Source: Propionibacteriales bacterium (lineage in GTDB: Bacteria > Actinomycetota > Actinomycetes > Propionibacteriales > Nocardioidaceae). Taken from it: a DNA stretch of 64,000 nt. The notes beneath the pieces were generated by a model. The model made no database searches. It saw only the letters and a program-made list of their open reading frames with translations, and was not told the origin of the DNA. Shown piece by piece: positions 18,180-28,717 of the stretch; position 1 is the stretch's first letter; the number at the start of each line of letters is the position of its first letter. Where the stretch lies: assembly GCA_026392465.1 (NCBI GenBank), contig JAPLCA010000030.1:248001-312000 (forward strand). The letters run 5' to 3'. Made by a program: the position numbers and the translations under genes.

Positions 18180-20513
18180 TCACTGGGTGACGCGGTAGAC
18201 GTCGAACACGCCCTCGATGTGCCGCACGGCCGCGAGCACGTGGTCGAGGTGCTTCGGGTCGCCCATCTCGAAGCTGAACTTGCTCTTCGCGACGCGGTCG
18301 CGACCGGTCGTGAGCGCCGCCGACAGGATGTTCACGTGCTGGTCGGAGATGATCCGCGTGATGTCGCTGAGCAGGCGGGGTCGGTCGAGCGCCTCCACCT
18401 GGATGGCGACGAGGAAGGTGCTGTGCGCCGTGGGCGCCCACTGCACGGGCACCAGACGCTCCGGCTGCGAGCGCAGCGACTGCAGGTTCACACAGTCCTT
18501 GCGGTGCACCGAGACGCCCGAGCCACGGGTGACGAACCCCTCGATGTCGTCGCCCGGCACCGGTGTGCAGCAGCGGGCGAGCTTGACCATGAGGTCGCCC
18601 GAGACGCCGACGACGAGCACACCGGCCTGGCCGTCACCGCGCGGGCGGCGCGAGCCGCTGCCCGGGATGACGGTCGCCTCGGCGAGGTCCTCCTCCGCGC
18701 CGTCACGGCCACCGGACAGGGCGATGACCCGCTCCACGACGTTCTGCGCGCCGACGTTGTTCTCGCCCACGGCGGCGTACAGCGCCGAGACGTCCGGGAG
18801 GTTGAGGTCCTTGGCGATCGCGTCGAGGGTGTCGTGCTTGAAGATGCGGTGCAGCGGCAGGTTCTCCTTGCGCATCTGCTTCGCGATGAGGTCGCGGCCG
18901 TGCTCGATCGCCTCCTCGCGCCGCTCCTTGGTGAACCACTGGCGGATCTTGTTGCGGGCACGCGGGCTCTTGACGAACTCGAGCCAGTCGCGACTCGGCC
19001 CGGCGTCGGGCGACTTGGAGGTGAAGACCTCCACGACGTCGCCGGTCTTGAGCTCGGACTCCAACGACACCAGCCGACCGTTGACGCGGGCTCCGATGCA
19101 GGCGTGCCCGACCTCGGTGTGCACCGCGTAGGCGAAGTCGACCGGGGTGGCCTGGGCCGGCAGCTGGATCACGTCGCCGCGCGGCGTGTAGGCGTACACG
19201 CCTGCGCTGTTCATCTCGAAGCGCAGGTTGTCGAGGAAGTCGACGGAGTCCTCGGTCTCGGACTGCCACTGGACGAGCTCGCGCAGCCACGCCATGTCGT
19301 CGCTGCCCGGCGAGGAGCCCTTGGTGGTGGTCGGACGCGCGCTGCCGTTCTCCTTGTACTTCCAGTGCGCCGCGACACCGTACTCGGCCCGGCGGTGCAT
19401 GGCGTGGGTCCGGATCTGCAGCTCGACCGGCTTGCCCTGCGGACCGATCACGGTCGTGTGCAGCGACTGGTACATGTTGAACTTCGGGACCGAGATGTAG
19501 TCCTTGAAGCGACCGGGGATCGGGTTCCACCGGGCGTGGAGCACGCCCAGGACGCCGTAGCAGTCCGCCACCGAGTCGACCAGGATCCGCACGCCGACCA
19601 GGTCGAAGATGTCGGTGAACTCGCGCTCGCGGACCAGCATCTTCTGGTAGATCGAGTAGTAGTGCTTGGGGCGGCCGCTGACCGTCGCCTTGATCTTCGC
19701 GTGCCGCAGGTCGGACTCGACCTCACCGATCACCCGCTCCAGGAACTGCCCGCGCGACGGCGCCCGGTCGGCGACGAGACGGACGATCTCGTCGTAGACC
19801 TTCGGGTGCAGGGTGGAGAACGCCAGGTCCTCCAGCTCCCACTTGATGGTGTTCATGCCGAGCCGGTGGGCCAGCGGGGCGAAGATCTCGACGGTCTCGC
19901 GGGCGATCCGCTCCTGCTTGTCCTGGCGCAGGTAGCGCAGCGTGCGCATGTTGTGCAGCCGGTCGGCGAGCTTGATGACCAGCACGCGGATGTCGCGGCT
20001 CATCGCCACGACCATCTTGCGGATGGTCTCGGACTGCGCGGAGTCGCCGTACTTGACCTTGTCGAGCTTGGTGACGCCGTCGACGAGCAGCGCCACCTCC
20101 TCGCCGAAGTCGGCGCTCACCGCGTCGAGCGTGTAGGGGGTGTCCTCGACGGTGTCGTGCAGCAGCGCCGCGCACAGCGTGGGACCGGTCATGCCCAGCT
20201 CCGCGAGGATCGTCGCGACCGCGAGCGGGTGGGTGATGTAGGGGTCGCCGCTCTTGCGCTTCTGGCCCTCGTGCATGCGCTCGGCGATCTCGTACGCCTT
20301 GCGGATGACGTCGACGTCGGCCTTGGGGTGGTTCTCGCGGTAGACGGCGAGCAGCGGGTCGAGCACCGGGTTCTGGGGCGTCGAACGACCGCCGATCCGC
20401 GCCAGCCGGCTGCGGACCCGCGCCCCTGCCGGGGCCGGGTCGACGCGGGCAGGCTCCGTCGCCGGCGCCACCTCGGGGGCTCCGGCCTGCGGTGTCTCGA
20501 TGCGCTCAGCCAC
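18180..20513 (-). CDS. relA: Bifunctional (p)ppGpp synthetase/hydrolase (Rel/SpoT)
   Basis: 777 residues, normal for actinobacterial Rel. In order: HD hydrolase domain ([25 protein letters not shown]), synthetase domain ([49 protein letters not shown]), TGS ([20 protein letters not shown]), zinc-finger region ([15 protein letters not shown]) and C-terminal ACT ([19 protein letters not shown]). It makes and degrades ppGpp in amino acid starvation. The GTG start has AGGAGC upstream and a possible -10, TACGAT, about 25 nt upstream. It follows apt and a 30-codon gene in the same direction. Confidence 0.97.
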   Translation of the reverse strand: MAERIETPQAGAPEVAPATEPARVDPAPAGARVRSRLARIGGRSTPQNPVLDPLLAVYRENHPKADVDVIRKAYEIAERMHEGQKRKSGDPYITHPLAVATILAELGMTGPTLCAALLHDTVEDTPYTLDAVSADFGEEVALLVDGVTKLDKVKYGDSAQSETIRKMVVAMSRDIRVLVIKLADRLHNMRTLRYLRQDKQERIARETVEIFAPLAHRLGMNTIKWELEDLAFSTLHPKVYDEIVRLVADRAPSRGQFLERVIGEVESDLRHAKIKATVSGRPKHYYSIYQKMLVREREFTDIFDLVGVRILVDSVADCYGVLGVLHARWNPIPGRFKDYISVPKFNMYQSLHTTVIGPQGKPVELQIRTHAMHRRAEYGVAAHWKYKENGSARPTTTKGSSPGSDDMAWLRELVQWQSETEDSVDFLDNLRFEMNSAGVYAYTPRGDVIQLPAQATPVDFAYAVHTEVGHACIGARVNGRLVSLESELKTGDVVEVFTSKSPDAGPSRDWLEFVKSPRARNKIRQWFTKERREEAIEHGRDLIAKQMRKENLPLHRIFKHDTLDAIAKDLNLPDVSALYAAVGENNVGAQNVVERVIALSGGRDGAEEDLAEATVIPGSGSRRPRGDGQAGVLVVGVSGDLMVKLARCCTPVPGDDIEGFVTRGSGVSVHRKDCVNLQSLRSQPERLVPVQWAPTAHSTFLVAIQVEALDRPRLLSDITRIISDQHVNILSAALTTGRDRVAKSKFSFEMGDPKHLDHVLAAVRHIEGVFDVYRVTQ

Positions 20514-20573
20514 TCACTGCTCCTGTCGTGCCTTCCATCGTAGGCCAGGGGCGGCCACCACCGAAGCGGCGTG

Positions 20574-20666
20574 TCAGAGGAGCACGTCCAGGAGGGTGGC
20601 GGCCGCGCCCAGCACCAGGATGGCGACGAGCACGAGGGCGATCGTGCGGGTGTGTCGAGGGTTCAC
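20574..20666 (-). CDS. 30-residue single-helix membrane protein
   Basis: A very short gene between apt and relA. It encodes MNPRHTRTIALVLVAILVLG, then AAATLLDVLL: a basic N-terminus followed by one hydrophobic helix. The GTG start has GGAG five bases upstream and lies 12 nt after the apt stop, as expected for an operon gene. No family is recognised. The small size calls for caution, but the ribosome binding site, the spacing and the clean hydrophobic design support a real small protein. Confidence 0.6.
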   Translation of the reverse strand: MNPRHTRTIALVLVAILVLGAAATLLDVLL

Positions 20667-20678
20667 GGTCTCCGGTCC

Positions 20679-21203
20679 TCAGTAGCGGCGCAGGCTGACG
20701 AGCGGGACGTCGCCGAGCGTCCCGCGGCCCTCGAGCACGCCGATCTCGAGCACCACGGCGTTGCCCACGACCTCGGCGCCGCAGGTCGCCACGAGCTGGC
20801 CCGCGGCGCGCAGCGTGCCACCGGTGGCCAGCACGTCGTCGACGACGACGACGCGGGCGCCCGGCGCCAGCGCGTCGGCGTGGATCTCCACGGTCGCCTC
20901 GCCGTACTCGAGCGCGTAGGTCGCGCGGTGGGTGTCGGCGGGCAGCTTGCCCTCCTTGCGCACGGGCACGAAGCCGACGCCGAGCTCGAGCGCCAGCGGG
21001 GCGCCGAAGATGAAGCCGCGCGCCTCGACGCCCACGACGGCGTCGGGGCGCAGCTCACGGACGGCGTCGGCCAGCGCGGTCGTCACGGCGCCGAAGGCGT
21101 CCGGGTCGGCGAGCAGCGGCGTGACGTCGCGGAAGGTGACGCCCTGCACCGGCCAGTCCTCGACCGGCCGGACGCAGGTGTCGATCGCCGTGGCGGCGTC
21201 CAC
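20679..21203 (-). CDS. apt: Adenine phosphoribosyltransferase
   Basis: 174 residues from GTG 21203. Converts adenine and PRPP to AMP (purine salvage). The PRPP-binding motif is VVVVDDVLATGGTLRAA, the dimer/flap region is GFIFGAPLALELGVGFVPVR and the N-terminus is VEDWPVQGVTFRDVTPLL, all typical. An upstream in-frame GTG at 21236 would overlap the lipoprotein gene by 28 nt; the later start gives the usual family length and leaves a 5-nt gap, so it is preferred. No strong ribosome binding site precedes either start. The position between secF and relA is conserved in actinobacteria. Confidence 0.93.
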   Translation of the reverse strand: MDAATAIDTCVRPVEDWPVQGVTFRDVTPLLADPDAFGAVTTALADAVRELRPDAVVGVEARGFIFGAPLALELGVGFVPVRKEGKLPADTHRATYALEYGEATVEIHADALAPGARVVVVDDVLATGGTLRAAGQLVATCGAEVVGNAVVLEIGVLEGRGTLGDVPLVSLRRY

Positions 21204-21208
21204 GGAGG

Positions 21209-21658
21209 TCAGGACGTCTTCAGGTCGACGTCGCACTCGTCCTTGGCGTGCTTCTCGATCGCGTCGGACGCCTTGGTGAACTTCTCGTCACCCAGCTTCT
21301 GGAACTCCGAGGCGAGACCCTGCAGCTTCGTCATGTCGACGCCCTCGGGGAGGTTGCCCGACTGGACCTTGGCGAGGTCGGCCATCTTCAGGCCGGCGTC
21401 GTCGAGCGCCTTCTCGACGGAGGTGATGCCGTCGTCGAGGACCTTCCAGTCGCTCTTGATGTCGGAGGGGGCCTCGTCGGCGAGCTTGTGGAACGTCTTG
21501 AACGCCTCGTCGATCTTGCCGAGGTCGTTGCTCTCGAGCGAGTCGAACTGCTTCGTGGCGGACTTCAGGTCGGAGCAGTAGGCGCTGCTACCGGATCCGC
21601 AGGCGGTCAGGGTGGTGGTGGCGGCGAGCAGGGCGCCGGCAAGGGCAAGCTTCTTCAT
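21209..21658 (-). CDS. Small secreted lipoprotein
   Basis: 149 residues. MKKLALAGALLAATTTLTAC is a lipoprotein signal with the lipobox LTAC and Cys20. The mature part is acidic and mostly helical (DLKSATKQFDSLESNDLGKI, KLADEAPSDIKSDWKVLDDG), with Cys33 near its start and a second Cys near the end that may form a disulfide. Function unknown. It lies between secF and apt; a lipoprotein gene also occupies this slot in mycobacteria, though I cannot show homology. An in-frame ATG 12 nt upstream (21670) is possible. Confidence 0.8.
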   Translation of the reverse strand: MKKLALAGALLAATTTLTACGSGSSAYCSDLKSATKQFDSLESNDLGKIDEAFKTFHKLADEAPSDIKSDWKVLDDGITSVEKALDDAGLKMADLAKVQSGNLPEGVDMTKLQGLASEFQKLGDEKFTKASDAIEKHAKDECDVDLKTS

Positions 21659-21708
21659 GCCCGCAAGCATGTCATGCCGATCCTCGGCCGGGCCACGGCC
21701 CCACGCCG

Positions 21709-22842
21709 TCACCGTCCGCTGGACCCGCTGCCGCCCTTGCGCGCCGAGCGGGGCGGCCGGGACGGCTGGCGACGCTCGCCGAAGGCTCGATCGGCGGAGC
21801 CCTGCTCCCCCGCGGCCACCGGCTCGGCGTCGTCGGCGCCCGCCTGGTCCGCCGCGACCTGCGCGTCCTTCGCACGACGGGCGAGCACCCGCTTCGTGTG
21901 CGCCTTGACGGCGGGGTCGCGCTCGCGGAGCTGGACCGCGAGCGGGGTCGCGATGCAGATCGAGGAGTAGGTGCCGGCCGCCATGCCGATGAACAGCGCC
22001 AGGGCGAGGTCCTTCAGCGGGCCCGACCCCAGCACGCCCACGCCCACGACGAGCAGCGCGAGCACCGGCAGCAGGGCCGTGACGGACGTGTTGATGGAGC
22101 GGACGAGCGTCTGGTTGACCGCCAGGTTCGCCTGCTCGGCGTAGGTGCGACGGTTGGAGGCCAGCACCCCGTGGGTGTTCTCGCGCACCTTGTCGTAGAC
22201 GACGACGGTGTCGTAGAGCGAGTAGCCGAGGATCGTCAGGAAGCCGGTGACCGTCGCAGGGGTCACCTCGAAGCCGGACCACGCGTACACGCCCGCGGTG
22301 ATGAGGACGTCGTGCGCGAGGGCCACGACGGCGGCGAGCGACATCCGCCAGTCACGGAAGTAGGCGGCGATGAAGACGACGACCACCACGAGGAACACGA
22401 GGAGCCCGGTGAGGGCCTTGCTGGCCACCTGCTTGCCCCACGAGGGACCGATGAGGTTCTGGCTGACCTCCGTCGCGCCGGCGTCGGTGAGCGCCTTCTC
22501 GAGCGTGGCCGTCTGGTCCTGCGTCAGCGCCCGGACGTCGATGCGGATGGTGTCCCGGCCCGAGGTGGTGACGATCGGGTCGCCCGCCTCCGGCACGCCG
22601 GCCTCGTCGATCGCCCGCGTCAGCCGGTCGGCGGTGGCGCTGTCGGCCTGCTGCACCTTGGCGGTGAGCTCGACACCGCCCTTGAACTCGATGCCGAGGT
22701 TGAAGCCCTGCACGACGAAGCCGAGCGTGGACACCAGGATGATCACGACCGAGATCGCGTACCAGAGGCGACGTCGGCCGACGAAGTCGACCGACACGCG
22801 GCCGGTGTAGAGGTGCTGTCCGAAGCTGCTGAGACGTCCCAT
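21709..22842 (-). CDS. secF: Protein translocase subunit SecF
   Basis: 377 residues with six membrane helices of the RND type. The N-terminal RRLWYAISVVIILVSTLGFV is followed by the periplasmic FNLGIEFKGGVEL motif. The core carries TVTGFLTILGYSLYDTVVVYDKVREN, and a long charged tail ends GGSGSSGR. With SecD it uses the proton gradient to help complete export by SecYEG. The start overlaps the secD stop by one base (TGATG). The 50-nt gap to the lipoprotein gene suggests continued transcription. Confidence 0.96.
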   Translation of the reverse strand: MGRLSSFGQHLYTGRVSVDFVGRRRLWYAISVVIILVSTLGFVVQGFNLGIEFKGGVELTAKVQQADSATADRLTRAIDEAGVPEAGDPIVTTSGRDTIRIDVRALTQDQTATLEKALTDAGATEVSQNLIGPSWGKQVASKALTGLLVFLVVVVVFIAAYFRDWRMSLAAVVALAHDVLITAGVYAWSGFEVTPATVTGFLTILGYSLYDTVVVYDKVRENTHGVLASNRRTYAEQANLAVNQTLVRSINTSVTALLPVLALLVVGVGVLGSGPLKDLALALFIGMAAGTYSSICIATPLAVQLRERDPAVKAHTKRVLARRAKDAQVAADQAGADDAEPVAAGEQGSADRAFGERRQPSRPPRSARKGGSGSSGR

Positions 22843-24473
22843 CAGGCGCGTCCTCCCGTGCGGGTCCGGGCGGGGCCGGACTGGTCGACGGCACGCTCAC
22901 CGATGCCGAGGTGGGCGGCGTCGAAGCCGGAGAGCTTGTGCCCCTTGCCGAAGAACCGCGTGCTCGCGAGCAGCGACATCAGCGGCTTGGTGAAGAGGAA
23001 CACGACGATGACGTCGATGATCGTCGTCAGGCCGAGCGCGAAGGCGAACCCGCGCACCACGCCGATCGCGAAGATGAACAGGATCACGGCGGCGAGCAGC
23101 GAGACGCCGTCGGCCGCCAGGATCGTGCGTCGGGCGCGCTCCCATCCGGACTCCACAGCCAGCCGGAGCGACTTGCCGTCGCGTACCTCGTCGCGGATGC
23201 GTTCGAACAGGACGATGAAGGAGTCGGCGGTGATGCCGATGGCGACGATGAGGCCCGCGATGCCGGGCAGCGTCAACGTGAACCCGAGCGACTGCCCGAG
23301 CAGCAGCACCATGGCGTAGCTGACGGCCGCGGCCATGAGCAGCGAGCCGATGGCCACGAGGCCGAGACCCCGGTAGTAGAGCAGCAGGTATCCCATGACC
23401 AGCACCAGGCCCACACCGCCGGCGAGCAGACCCGCCTGCAGCTGGCTGCCCGCGAGCGACGGACCCTCCACGGAGACGCCGTTGACCTTGAAGGTCAGGG
23501 GCAGCGCACCGTAGGTGAGCTGGTTGGCGAGCACCTTGGACGTCGTCGAGGTGAAGGTGCCCTGGATCTGGGACTGCCCGTTGCGGATGACTGCCTGCGA
23601 CGTCGGCGCGCTGAGCACCTCGCCGTCGAGGACGATCGCGAAGCTCTTCTGCTGCGGGGTGAGCGCCGTGGTGACGGCCTCGAACGCCTTGGAGCCGGCG
23701 TCGCGCATCGCGATGGAGACGACCCACTGCGACCGCTGGCTGTCGTAGACCTGCTCAGCCTTCTTGACCTGCGACCCCTCGATCACCGAGGGGCTGAGGA
23801 TGAAGACCTGCCCGTTGGTCGGGTCGCACGTGACGAGCGGGCGGCTCGGCACGTCCTCGACCTGGTTGCCGTCCGGGGAGCACTGGAACCCGGCGGCCAG
23901 CTGCTGCAGCGCGGCGACGCCGTCGGCGTACTGCTTGGGCAGCGTGGCGGGCGAGTCGGTCTCGGCGGCGATCATCTGGTCGAGCGAGAGCTTCGTCCAG
24001 TCGACGTCGGCCACCGCCTTCTCCGCCTTGGCGCGTGCGGCCTCGTCCAGCGGCTGGCCGGTGGCACCCTGCGCCTGGCCCCAGACGAGCCGGAAGCGCA
24101 GCTGGGCGGTCTTGCCTACCTGGTCGACGATGTTGCCGCGCCGCTCGCCGGGGATCTCGATGATCACCTGGTTGCCGCCCTGCGTCGTGACCTCCGCCTC
24201 GGAGACGCCGGTGGCGTTGACGCGCTGGTCGATGATGTCGCGCGCCTCGCGCAGCTTCTCCGGGGTCACGTCGCCGGACGACGCCTCGGCCTGCAGGGTG
24301 ATGCGGGTGCCGCCCTGCAGGTCGAGGCCGAGGCGCGGCTTCCAGACGCCGCCGTCGTCGTGCTTCAGGTCGACGCCGACGAGCAGCCCGTAGAGGGCGA
24401 CGACGAGGGCGAGGAACAGCAGGAGGGTGCGACGAGGACGCGGGGTCCCGGGTCGGTGCGCGGGCTTGGCCAT
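22842..24473 (-). CDS. secD: Protein translocase subunit SecD
   Basis: 543 residues. One N-terminal helix, then a large extracytoplasmic domain beginning LGLDLQGGTRITLQAE and including a base/head region (SQIQGTFTSTTSKVLANQLT). Five C-terminal helices carry GIAGLIVAIGITADSFIVLFERIRDE as separate adjoining motifs. Partner of SecF, co-transcribed with yajC upstream (TGATG overlap) and secF downstream. The length is normal for actinobacteria. Confidence 0.96.
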   Translation of the reverse strand: MAKPAHRPGTPRPRRTLLLFLALVVALYGLLVGVDLKHDDGGVWKPRLGLDLQGGTRITLQAEASSGDVTPEKLREARDIIDQRVNATGVSEAEVTTQGGNQVIIEIPGERRGNIVDQVGKTAQLRFRLVWGQAQGATGQPLDEAARAKAEKAVADVDWTKLSLDQMIAAETDSPATLPKQYADGVAALQQLAAGFQCSPDGNQVEDVPSRPLVTCDPTNGQVFILSPSVIEGSQVKKAEQVYDSQRSQWVVSIAMRDAGSKAFEAVTTALTPQQKSFAIVLDGEVLSAPTSQAVIRNGQSQIQGTFTSTTSKVLANQLTYGALPLTFKVNGVSVEGPSLAGSQLQAGLLAGGVGLVLVMGYLLLYYRGLGLVAIGSLLMAAAVSYAMVLLLGQSLGFTLTLPGIAGLIVAIGITADSFIVLFERIRDEVRDGKSLRLAVESGWERARRTILAADGVSLLAAVILFIFAIGVVRGFAFALGLTTIIDVIVVFLFTKPLMSLLASTRFFGKGHKLSGFDAAHLGIGERAVDQSGPARTRTGGRA

Positions 24474-24766
24474 CAGTCGTTCGGGCTCTCGGGTTCGGGG
24501 GTCGGGCTCAGGTCGACGACCTTCGCGACGGCCTGGCGGTTGACGGTGATCACGGTGTCCGGGGCGATGCGCAGCTGTGCCTCGAGGTCGCCGAGGGAGA
24601 CGAGCTCGCCGTAGATGCCGCTGGCGAGCATGACACGACGGCCGGGCTCGAGGGCGTCCTGGGTGGCCTGGTAGTCCTTCTGCCGGGCCCGGGCCGGTCG
24701 CATGACCAGCAGGTAGAAGATCACGAGCAGGAGGACGATCGGCAGGAGGCTGTAGAGGTCGGTCAC
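24473..24766 (-). CDS. yajC: Preprotein translocase accessory subunit YajC
   Basis: 97 residues. One membrane helix (LYSLLPIVLLLVIFYLLVM), then the conserved RPARARQKDYQATQDALEPG and VMLASGIYGELVSL. The GTG start has GGAG about 8 nt upstream. First gene of the yajC-secD-secF unit. A TAAACT hexamer at 24830-24835 is the best promoter candidate in the 151-nt gap before ruvB. Confidence 0.95.
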   Translation of the reverse strand: MTDLYSLLPIVLLLVIFYLLVMRPARARQKDYQATQDALEPGRRVMLASGIYGELVSLGDLEAQLRIAPDTVITVNRQAVAKVVDLSPTPEPESPND

Positions 24767-24829
24767 GGGAGATGCTCCGTCAGGGTGGGATGTCGTCCGC
24801 AGGGCGGACCTGGCTCAGGGCCAGGAGGA

Positions 24830-24835
24830 AGTTTA
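24830..24835 (-). promoter_or_regulatory. Candidate -10 of the yajC-secDF operon
   Basis: TAAACT on the minus strand, about 64 nt upstream of the yajC GTG, in a locally AT-richer patch. Unlike most units here, this one would have a 5' leader with a ribosome binding site. No good -35 was seen. Confidence 0.35.
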
Positions 24836-24917
24836 GACATGCAACCAAGCACCGTGGCCCTTCCCATGCTTCCACGAGGGCGTGTCGGGACGGACGTCTG
24901 CCCGCCGTGGGGATGCC

Positions 24918-25982
24918 CTACGCGTCGTCGAGCGGGAGCTGCTCGGGGTCGGCCGGTGCGGCCAGCCCGAGGTGGCGCCACGCGGCCGGTGTCGCGATGC
25001 GCCCGCGCGGGGTGCGCGCGAGGAAGCCCAGCCGGACGAGGAACGGCTCGGCCAGCTCCTCGACGGTCTCGCGCTCCTCACCGACGGCGACGGCGAGCGT
25101 GCTGATGCCGACCGGCCCCCCACCGAAGCTGCCGCAGAGCGCCTGCAGCACGGCGCGGTCGAGCCGGTCGAGGCCGAGGTCGTCGACCTCGTACAGGGCG
25201 AGGGCCTTGCGAGCCTCGGAGTGGCCGACCGTGCCGTCACCGCGCACCTGGGCGTAGTCGCGGACGCGCCGCAGCAGCCGGTTGGCGATGCGCGGCGTCC
25301 CCCGGGAGCGGGAGGCGATCTCGCGCGCGCCGTCGTCGGAGACGGTGAGGTCGAGCAGCCGAGCCGATCGCTCGACGATCCGTTGGAGCTCGGCGGCCTC
25401 GTAGTAGTCGAGCTGGGCGGTGAAGCCGAACCGGTCGCGCAGCGGGCCCGGCAGCAGACCGGCCCGGGTGGTGGCGCCGACGACCGTGAACGGCGGGATC
25501 TCGAGCGGGATCGCGGTGGCGCCGGGACCCTTGCCGACGACGACGTCGACACGGAAGTCCTCCATCGCCATGTACAGCAGCTCCTCCGCGGGCCGCGACA
25601 TGCGGTGGATCTCGTCGATGAAGAGGACGTCGCCCTCGTCGACCCCGGACAGGATGGCGGCGAGGTCGCCGGCGTGCTGGATGGCGGGACCGCTGGTGAG
25701 CCGCAGGTGCGCGCCGAGCTGGTGGGCGATGATCATCGCGATCGTGGTCTTGCCCAGGCCCGGAGGACCGGAGAGCAGGACGTGGTCGGGCGTGCGCCCT
25801 CGCTGCTGCGCCGCCTCGAGCACGAGCGAGAGCTGCTCGCGGACGCGCTCCTGGCCGACCAGCTCCTCGAGGGTGCGTGGGCGCAGGGCGGCGTCGAAGG
25901 CGCGGTCGTCGGGCGTGGCCTCGGCGAGGACGGCGTCGAGGTCGGTGAAGGAGTCGCGGTACTCGTCGTGCACGCCGCTCAC
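24918..25982 (-). CDS. ruvB: Holliday junction branch migration ATPase RuvB
   Basis: 354 residues from GTG 25982. AAA+ motor: Walker A GPPGLGKT at about 72-79, Walker [10 protein letters not shown], arginine-finger region [19 protein letters not shown], and the C-terminal winged helix ([21 protein letters not shown]). The start overlaps the ruvA stop as GTGA. Works with RuvA and RuvC on Holliday junctions. Last gene of ruvC-ruvA-ruvB. Confidence 0.97.
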   Translation of the reverse strand: MSGVHDEYRDSFTDLDAVLAEATPDDRAFDAALRPRTLEELVGQERVREQLSLVLEAAQQRGRTPDHVLLSGPPGLGKTTIAMIIAHQLGAHLRLTSGPAIQHAGDLAAILSGVDEGDVLFIDEIHRMSRPAEELLYMAMEDFRVDVVVGKGPGATAIPLEIPPFTVVGATTRAGLLPGPLRDRFGFTAQLDYYEAAELQRIVERSARLLDLTVSDDGAREIASRSRGTPRIANRLLRRVRDYAQVRGDGTVGHSEARKALALYEVDDLGLDRLDRAVLQALCGSFGGGPVGISTLAVAVGEERETVEELAEPFLVRLGFLARTPRGRIATPAAWRHLGLAAPADPEQLPLDDA

Positions 25983-26572
25983 GCCTTCGACAGGGATCGC
26001 AGGGCGAGGCGCAGCAGCTGCCCGACGTCGGGCTCGTCGCCTGCGGAGTCGGCCACGGCGTCGATGGCTCGCTCGGCGTCGCGCGCGGACCAGCCGAGGC
26101 TCTGCAGCGCCTCGAGCACCTGGGCCCGCCACGGCTCACCGCCACCGGTGCCGCCGGACGTCGCGACGGGTGCGGGGCCGACGCGGTCCTTGAGCTCGAC
26201 GACGATCCGCTCGGCGCCCTTGCGGCCGATGCCCGGAACCGACGTGAGCACCGCGTGGTCGGACTCGGCGATGGCGCGACGCAGCCGGTCGGGGGCGAGG
26301 ACGGCGAGCATCGCGAGGGCGACCTTGGGGCCGATGCCGCTGGCGGTCTGCACCAGCAGGAACATGTCGCGCTCGTCGGCGTCGGCGAAGCCGTAGAGGG
26401 TCAGGGAGTCCTCACGGACCACCAGGGTGGTGGCGAGCTGGGCCTGCTCCCCCAGCCGCAGCCGGGCGATGGTGCCGGGCGTGCAGTGCACGAGGTGCCC
26501 GAGCCCGCCGACGTCGATGACGGCGGAGTCGAGCGAGAGGGCGGCCACCTGGCCGCGGACGTGGGCGATCAC
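25979..26572 (-). CDS. ruvA: Holliday junction DNA-binding protein RuvA
   Basis: 197 residues from GTG 26572. The N-terminal OB fold starts [19 protein letters not shown]. Tandem helix-hairpin-helix motifs are [13 protein letters not shown] and [18 protein letters not shown]. The C-terminal RuvB-binding domain includes [16 protein letters not shown]. Coupled by GTGA overlaps to ruvC upstream and ruvB downstream. Confidence 0.97.
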   Translation of the reverse strand: MIAHVRGQVAALSLDSAVIDVGGLGHLVHCTPGTIARLRLGEQAQLATTLVVREDSLTLYGFADADERDMFLLVQTASGIGPKVALAMLAVLAPDRLRRAIAESDHAVLTSVPGIGRKGAERIVVELKDRVGPAPVATSGGTGGGEPWRAQVLEALQSLGWSARDAERAIDAVADSAGDEPDVGQLLRLALRSLSKA

Positions 26573-27111
26573 CGGAGGGACTCCTTGCGCTGGGCGGCGG
26601 CGTGGGCCTGCTGCAGACGGTTCTGCGCCCCGCCACGCCAGATCTGGCAGATCGCGAGCGCGAGCGCGTCGGTGGCGTCGACCGGCTTGGGCGCCTCCGC
26701 GAGGCGCAGCAGCCGCACGACCATGGCGGCCACCTGCGCCTTGTCGGCGCGTCCGCTGCCCGTGACGGCGGCCTTGACCTCGCTGGGCGTGTGCAACCTG
26801 ACGTCGACGCCGTGCCGCGCGGCCACCAGCATCGCGACCGCGCTCGCCTGCGCGGTGCCCATGACGGTGCTGACGTTGTTCTGGCTGAACACCCGCTCGA
26901 CGGCCACGACGTGCGGCCGGTGCAGACGCACCGCCTCCTCCAGCCCCTGCTCCAGCCGGTGCAGACGACGAGCGGTGTCGAGGTCGGCTGGCGTCCGCAG
27001 CACGTCGACGTGCACCATCTCCAGCGGCCGACCGACGGAGCCCTGCACCACACCGAGACCGAGCCGCGTCAGCCCGGGATCGACCGCGAGCACGCGCGTG
27101 GGGGAACGCAT
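26569..27111 (-). CDS. ruvC: Holliday junction resolvase RuvC
   Basis: 180 residues. Catalytic acidic residues appear in [12 protein letters not shown] (Asp11), [11 protein letters not shown] and the C-terminal [11 protein letters not shown]. RNase H-fold nuclease that cuts Holliday junctions. First gene of the ruvCAB operon. The ATG is 6 nt after a TATCGT hexamer, and a LexA-type box overlaps the start (see separate entry), so SOS control is likely, as known for mycobacterial ruvCAB. Repeat copy 3 lies just upstream. Confidence 0.97.
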   Translation of the reverse strand: MRSPTRVLAVDPGLTRLGLGVVQGSVGRPLEMVHVDVLRTPADLDTARRLHRLEQGLEEAVRLHRPHVVAVERVFSQNNVSTVMGTAQASAVAMLVAARHGVDVRLHTPSEVKAAVTGSGRADKAQVAAMVVRLLRLAEAPKPVDATDALALAICQIWRGGAQNRLQQAHAAAQRKESLR

Positions 27112-27123
27112 GTTCGAACGATA
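27102..27123 (-). promoter_or_regulatory. LexA-like SOS box over the leaderless ruvC promoter
   Basis: On the plus strand GGGAAC-GCAT-GTTCGA (27102-27117) matches 10 of 12 positions of the actinobacterial SOS consensus TCGAAC-N4-GTTCGA. The -10 hexamer TATCGT occupies 27118-27123 and the ATG starts at 27111, so a bound repressor would cover both the -10 edge and the start codon. Confidence 0.6.
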
Positions 27124-27179
27124 ACGCGCTGTCGGGACGGCGCGGCGGACGCCACGCCGGGGTGAAAGGGTGGGTGCTG

Positions 27180-27900
27180 CAGCAGGGGGTCTCGACCTGC
27201 TGGTGCGCTGCCTGCGGGGCCTCTACTAGCTGGTGCGCTGCCGCAGGAGGTCTCGACCCGCTGGTGCGCTGCCTCGGCCTTCGCTGTGCCTGGTCTCCGA
27301 AAGGGCCTCGACCGGGCGTCTGGCGGCGACGTTGGTCTGGGGTCTCGGGCTGCGGGTTGGTGCTGGTGTAGACGCAGGATTCTTCGTTCGTGCACTGCGG
27401 GTCCGACGCTTCTGCGTTGGCTACGGGATCCCGTCGTGAACGCAGAAGCGTTCGGGCTCGCACGCGTGGATGGCGAATCGTGGGTGCCCTGTGCGTTGGG
27501 GGGACGCGAGATTCTTCCTTCTCGTGGCACGGTCCACGAGAAGGAAGAATCCTTCACACGTCTGGCCCCGTCAGCGGTGGATGCGCCACCTGTAGAGCGC
27601 TCAGAAGGTGGCAGATCCACCGCCGGACCACGCAAACGCAGAATCTTGGGCCGAGCACGCGTAAAGGAAGAATCGTGCGCCGCCCGCGAGCCCAAACCGG
27701 ACCCCGAGACCCAAAGCCACCCCCGGACCCGCTGCCGGTCGAGGCCCTTTCGGAGACCACACCCAGCGCCAGCCGAGGCAGCGCAGCAGCAAGGTCGCGA
27801 CGACTGCAGCCAGCGCACCAGCAACCACAGACCCCTTACGGCAGCGCACCAGCAAGACCGCGCCAGCCGAGGCAGCGCACCAGAGAGGCCCGAGCCACCC
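27180..27900. repeat. Palindromic interspersed repeat, copy 3 (long form)
   Basis: Fills the gap between ruvC and yebC. Left tandem units contain CTGGTGCGCTG about every 30-31 bp (27200, 27230, 27261). The arm has TCTCCGAAAGGGCCTCGACC, GACGCAGGATTCTTCG and a GGGATCCC core at about 27425. The central hairpin occupies 27510-27551 (18-bp stem), and a second hairpin of the GGTGGAT...ATCCACC type has one mismatch. The right arm has GGTCGAGGCCCTTTCGGAGA and mirrored units CAGCGCACCA at 27811, 27842 and 27873. The outer units belong to a different sequence subtype from copies 2 and 4. Confidence 0.88.
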
Positions 27901-27920
27901 CACCCGGCATGCCGACGACG

Positions 27921-28676
<756 letters not shown>

Positions 28677-28692
28677 CCCGTGCCCCTTTCCG

Positions 28693-28712
28693 CGCCACCT
28701 CGGCAGGTGGCG
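28693..28712. terminator. 8-bp hairpin between pdxT and yebC
   Basis: CGCCACCT-CGGC-AGGTGGCG, a perfect stem in the 41-nt pdxT-yebC gap, just upstream of the yebC ribosome binding site. It may attenuate read-through or stabilise the message. Confidence 0.45.
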
Positions 28713-28717
28713 GATCC

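Noticed and set aside
15879-20543. Long antisense frames of 732 and 795 codons opposite the glycosidase/acyltransferase gene and relA
   Set aside because: Shadows of the real genes with Arg/Asp/Val/His-rich low-complexity translations.
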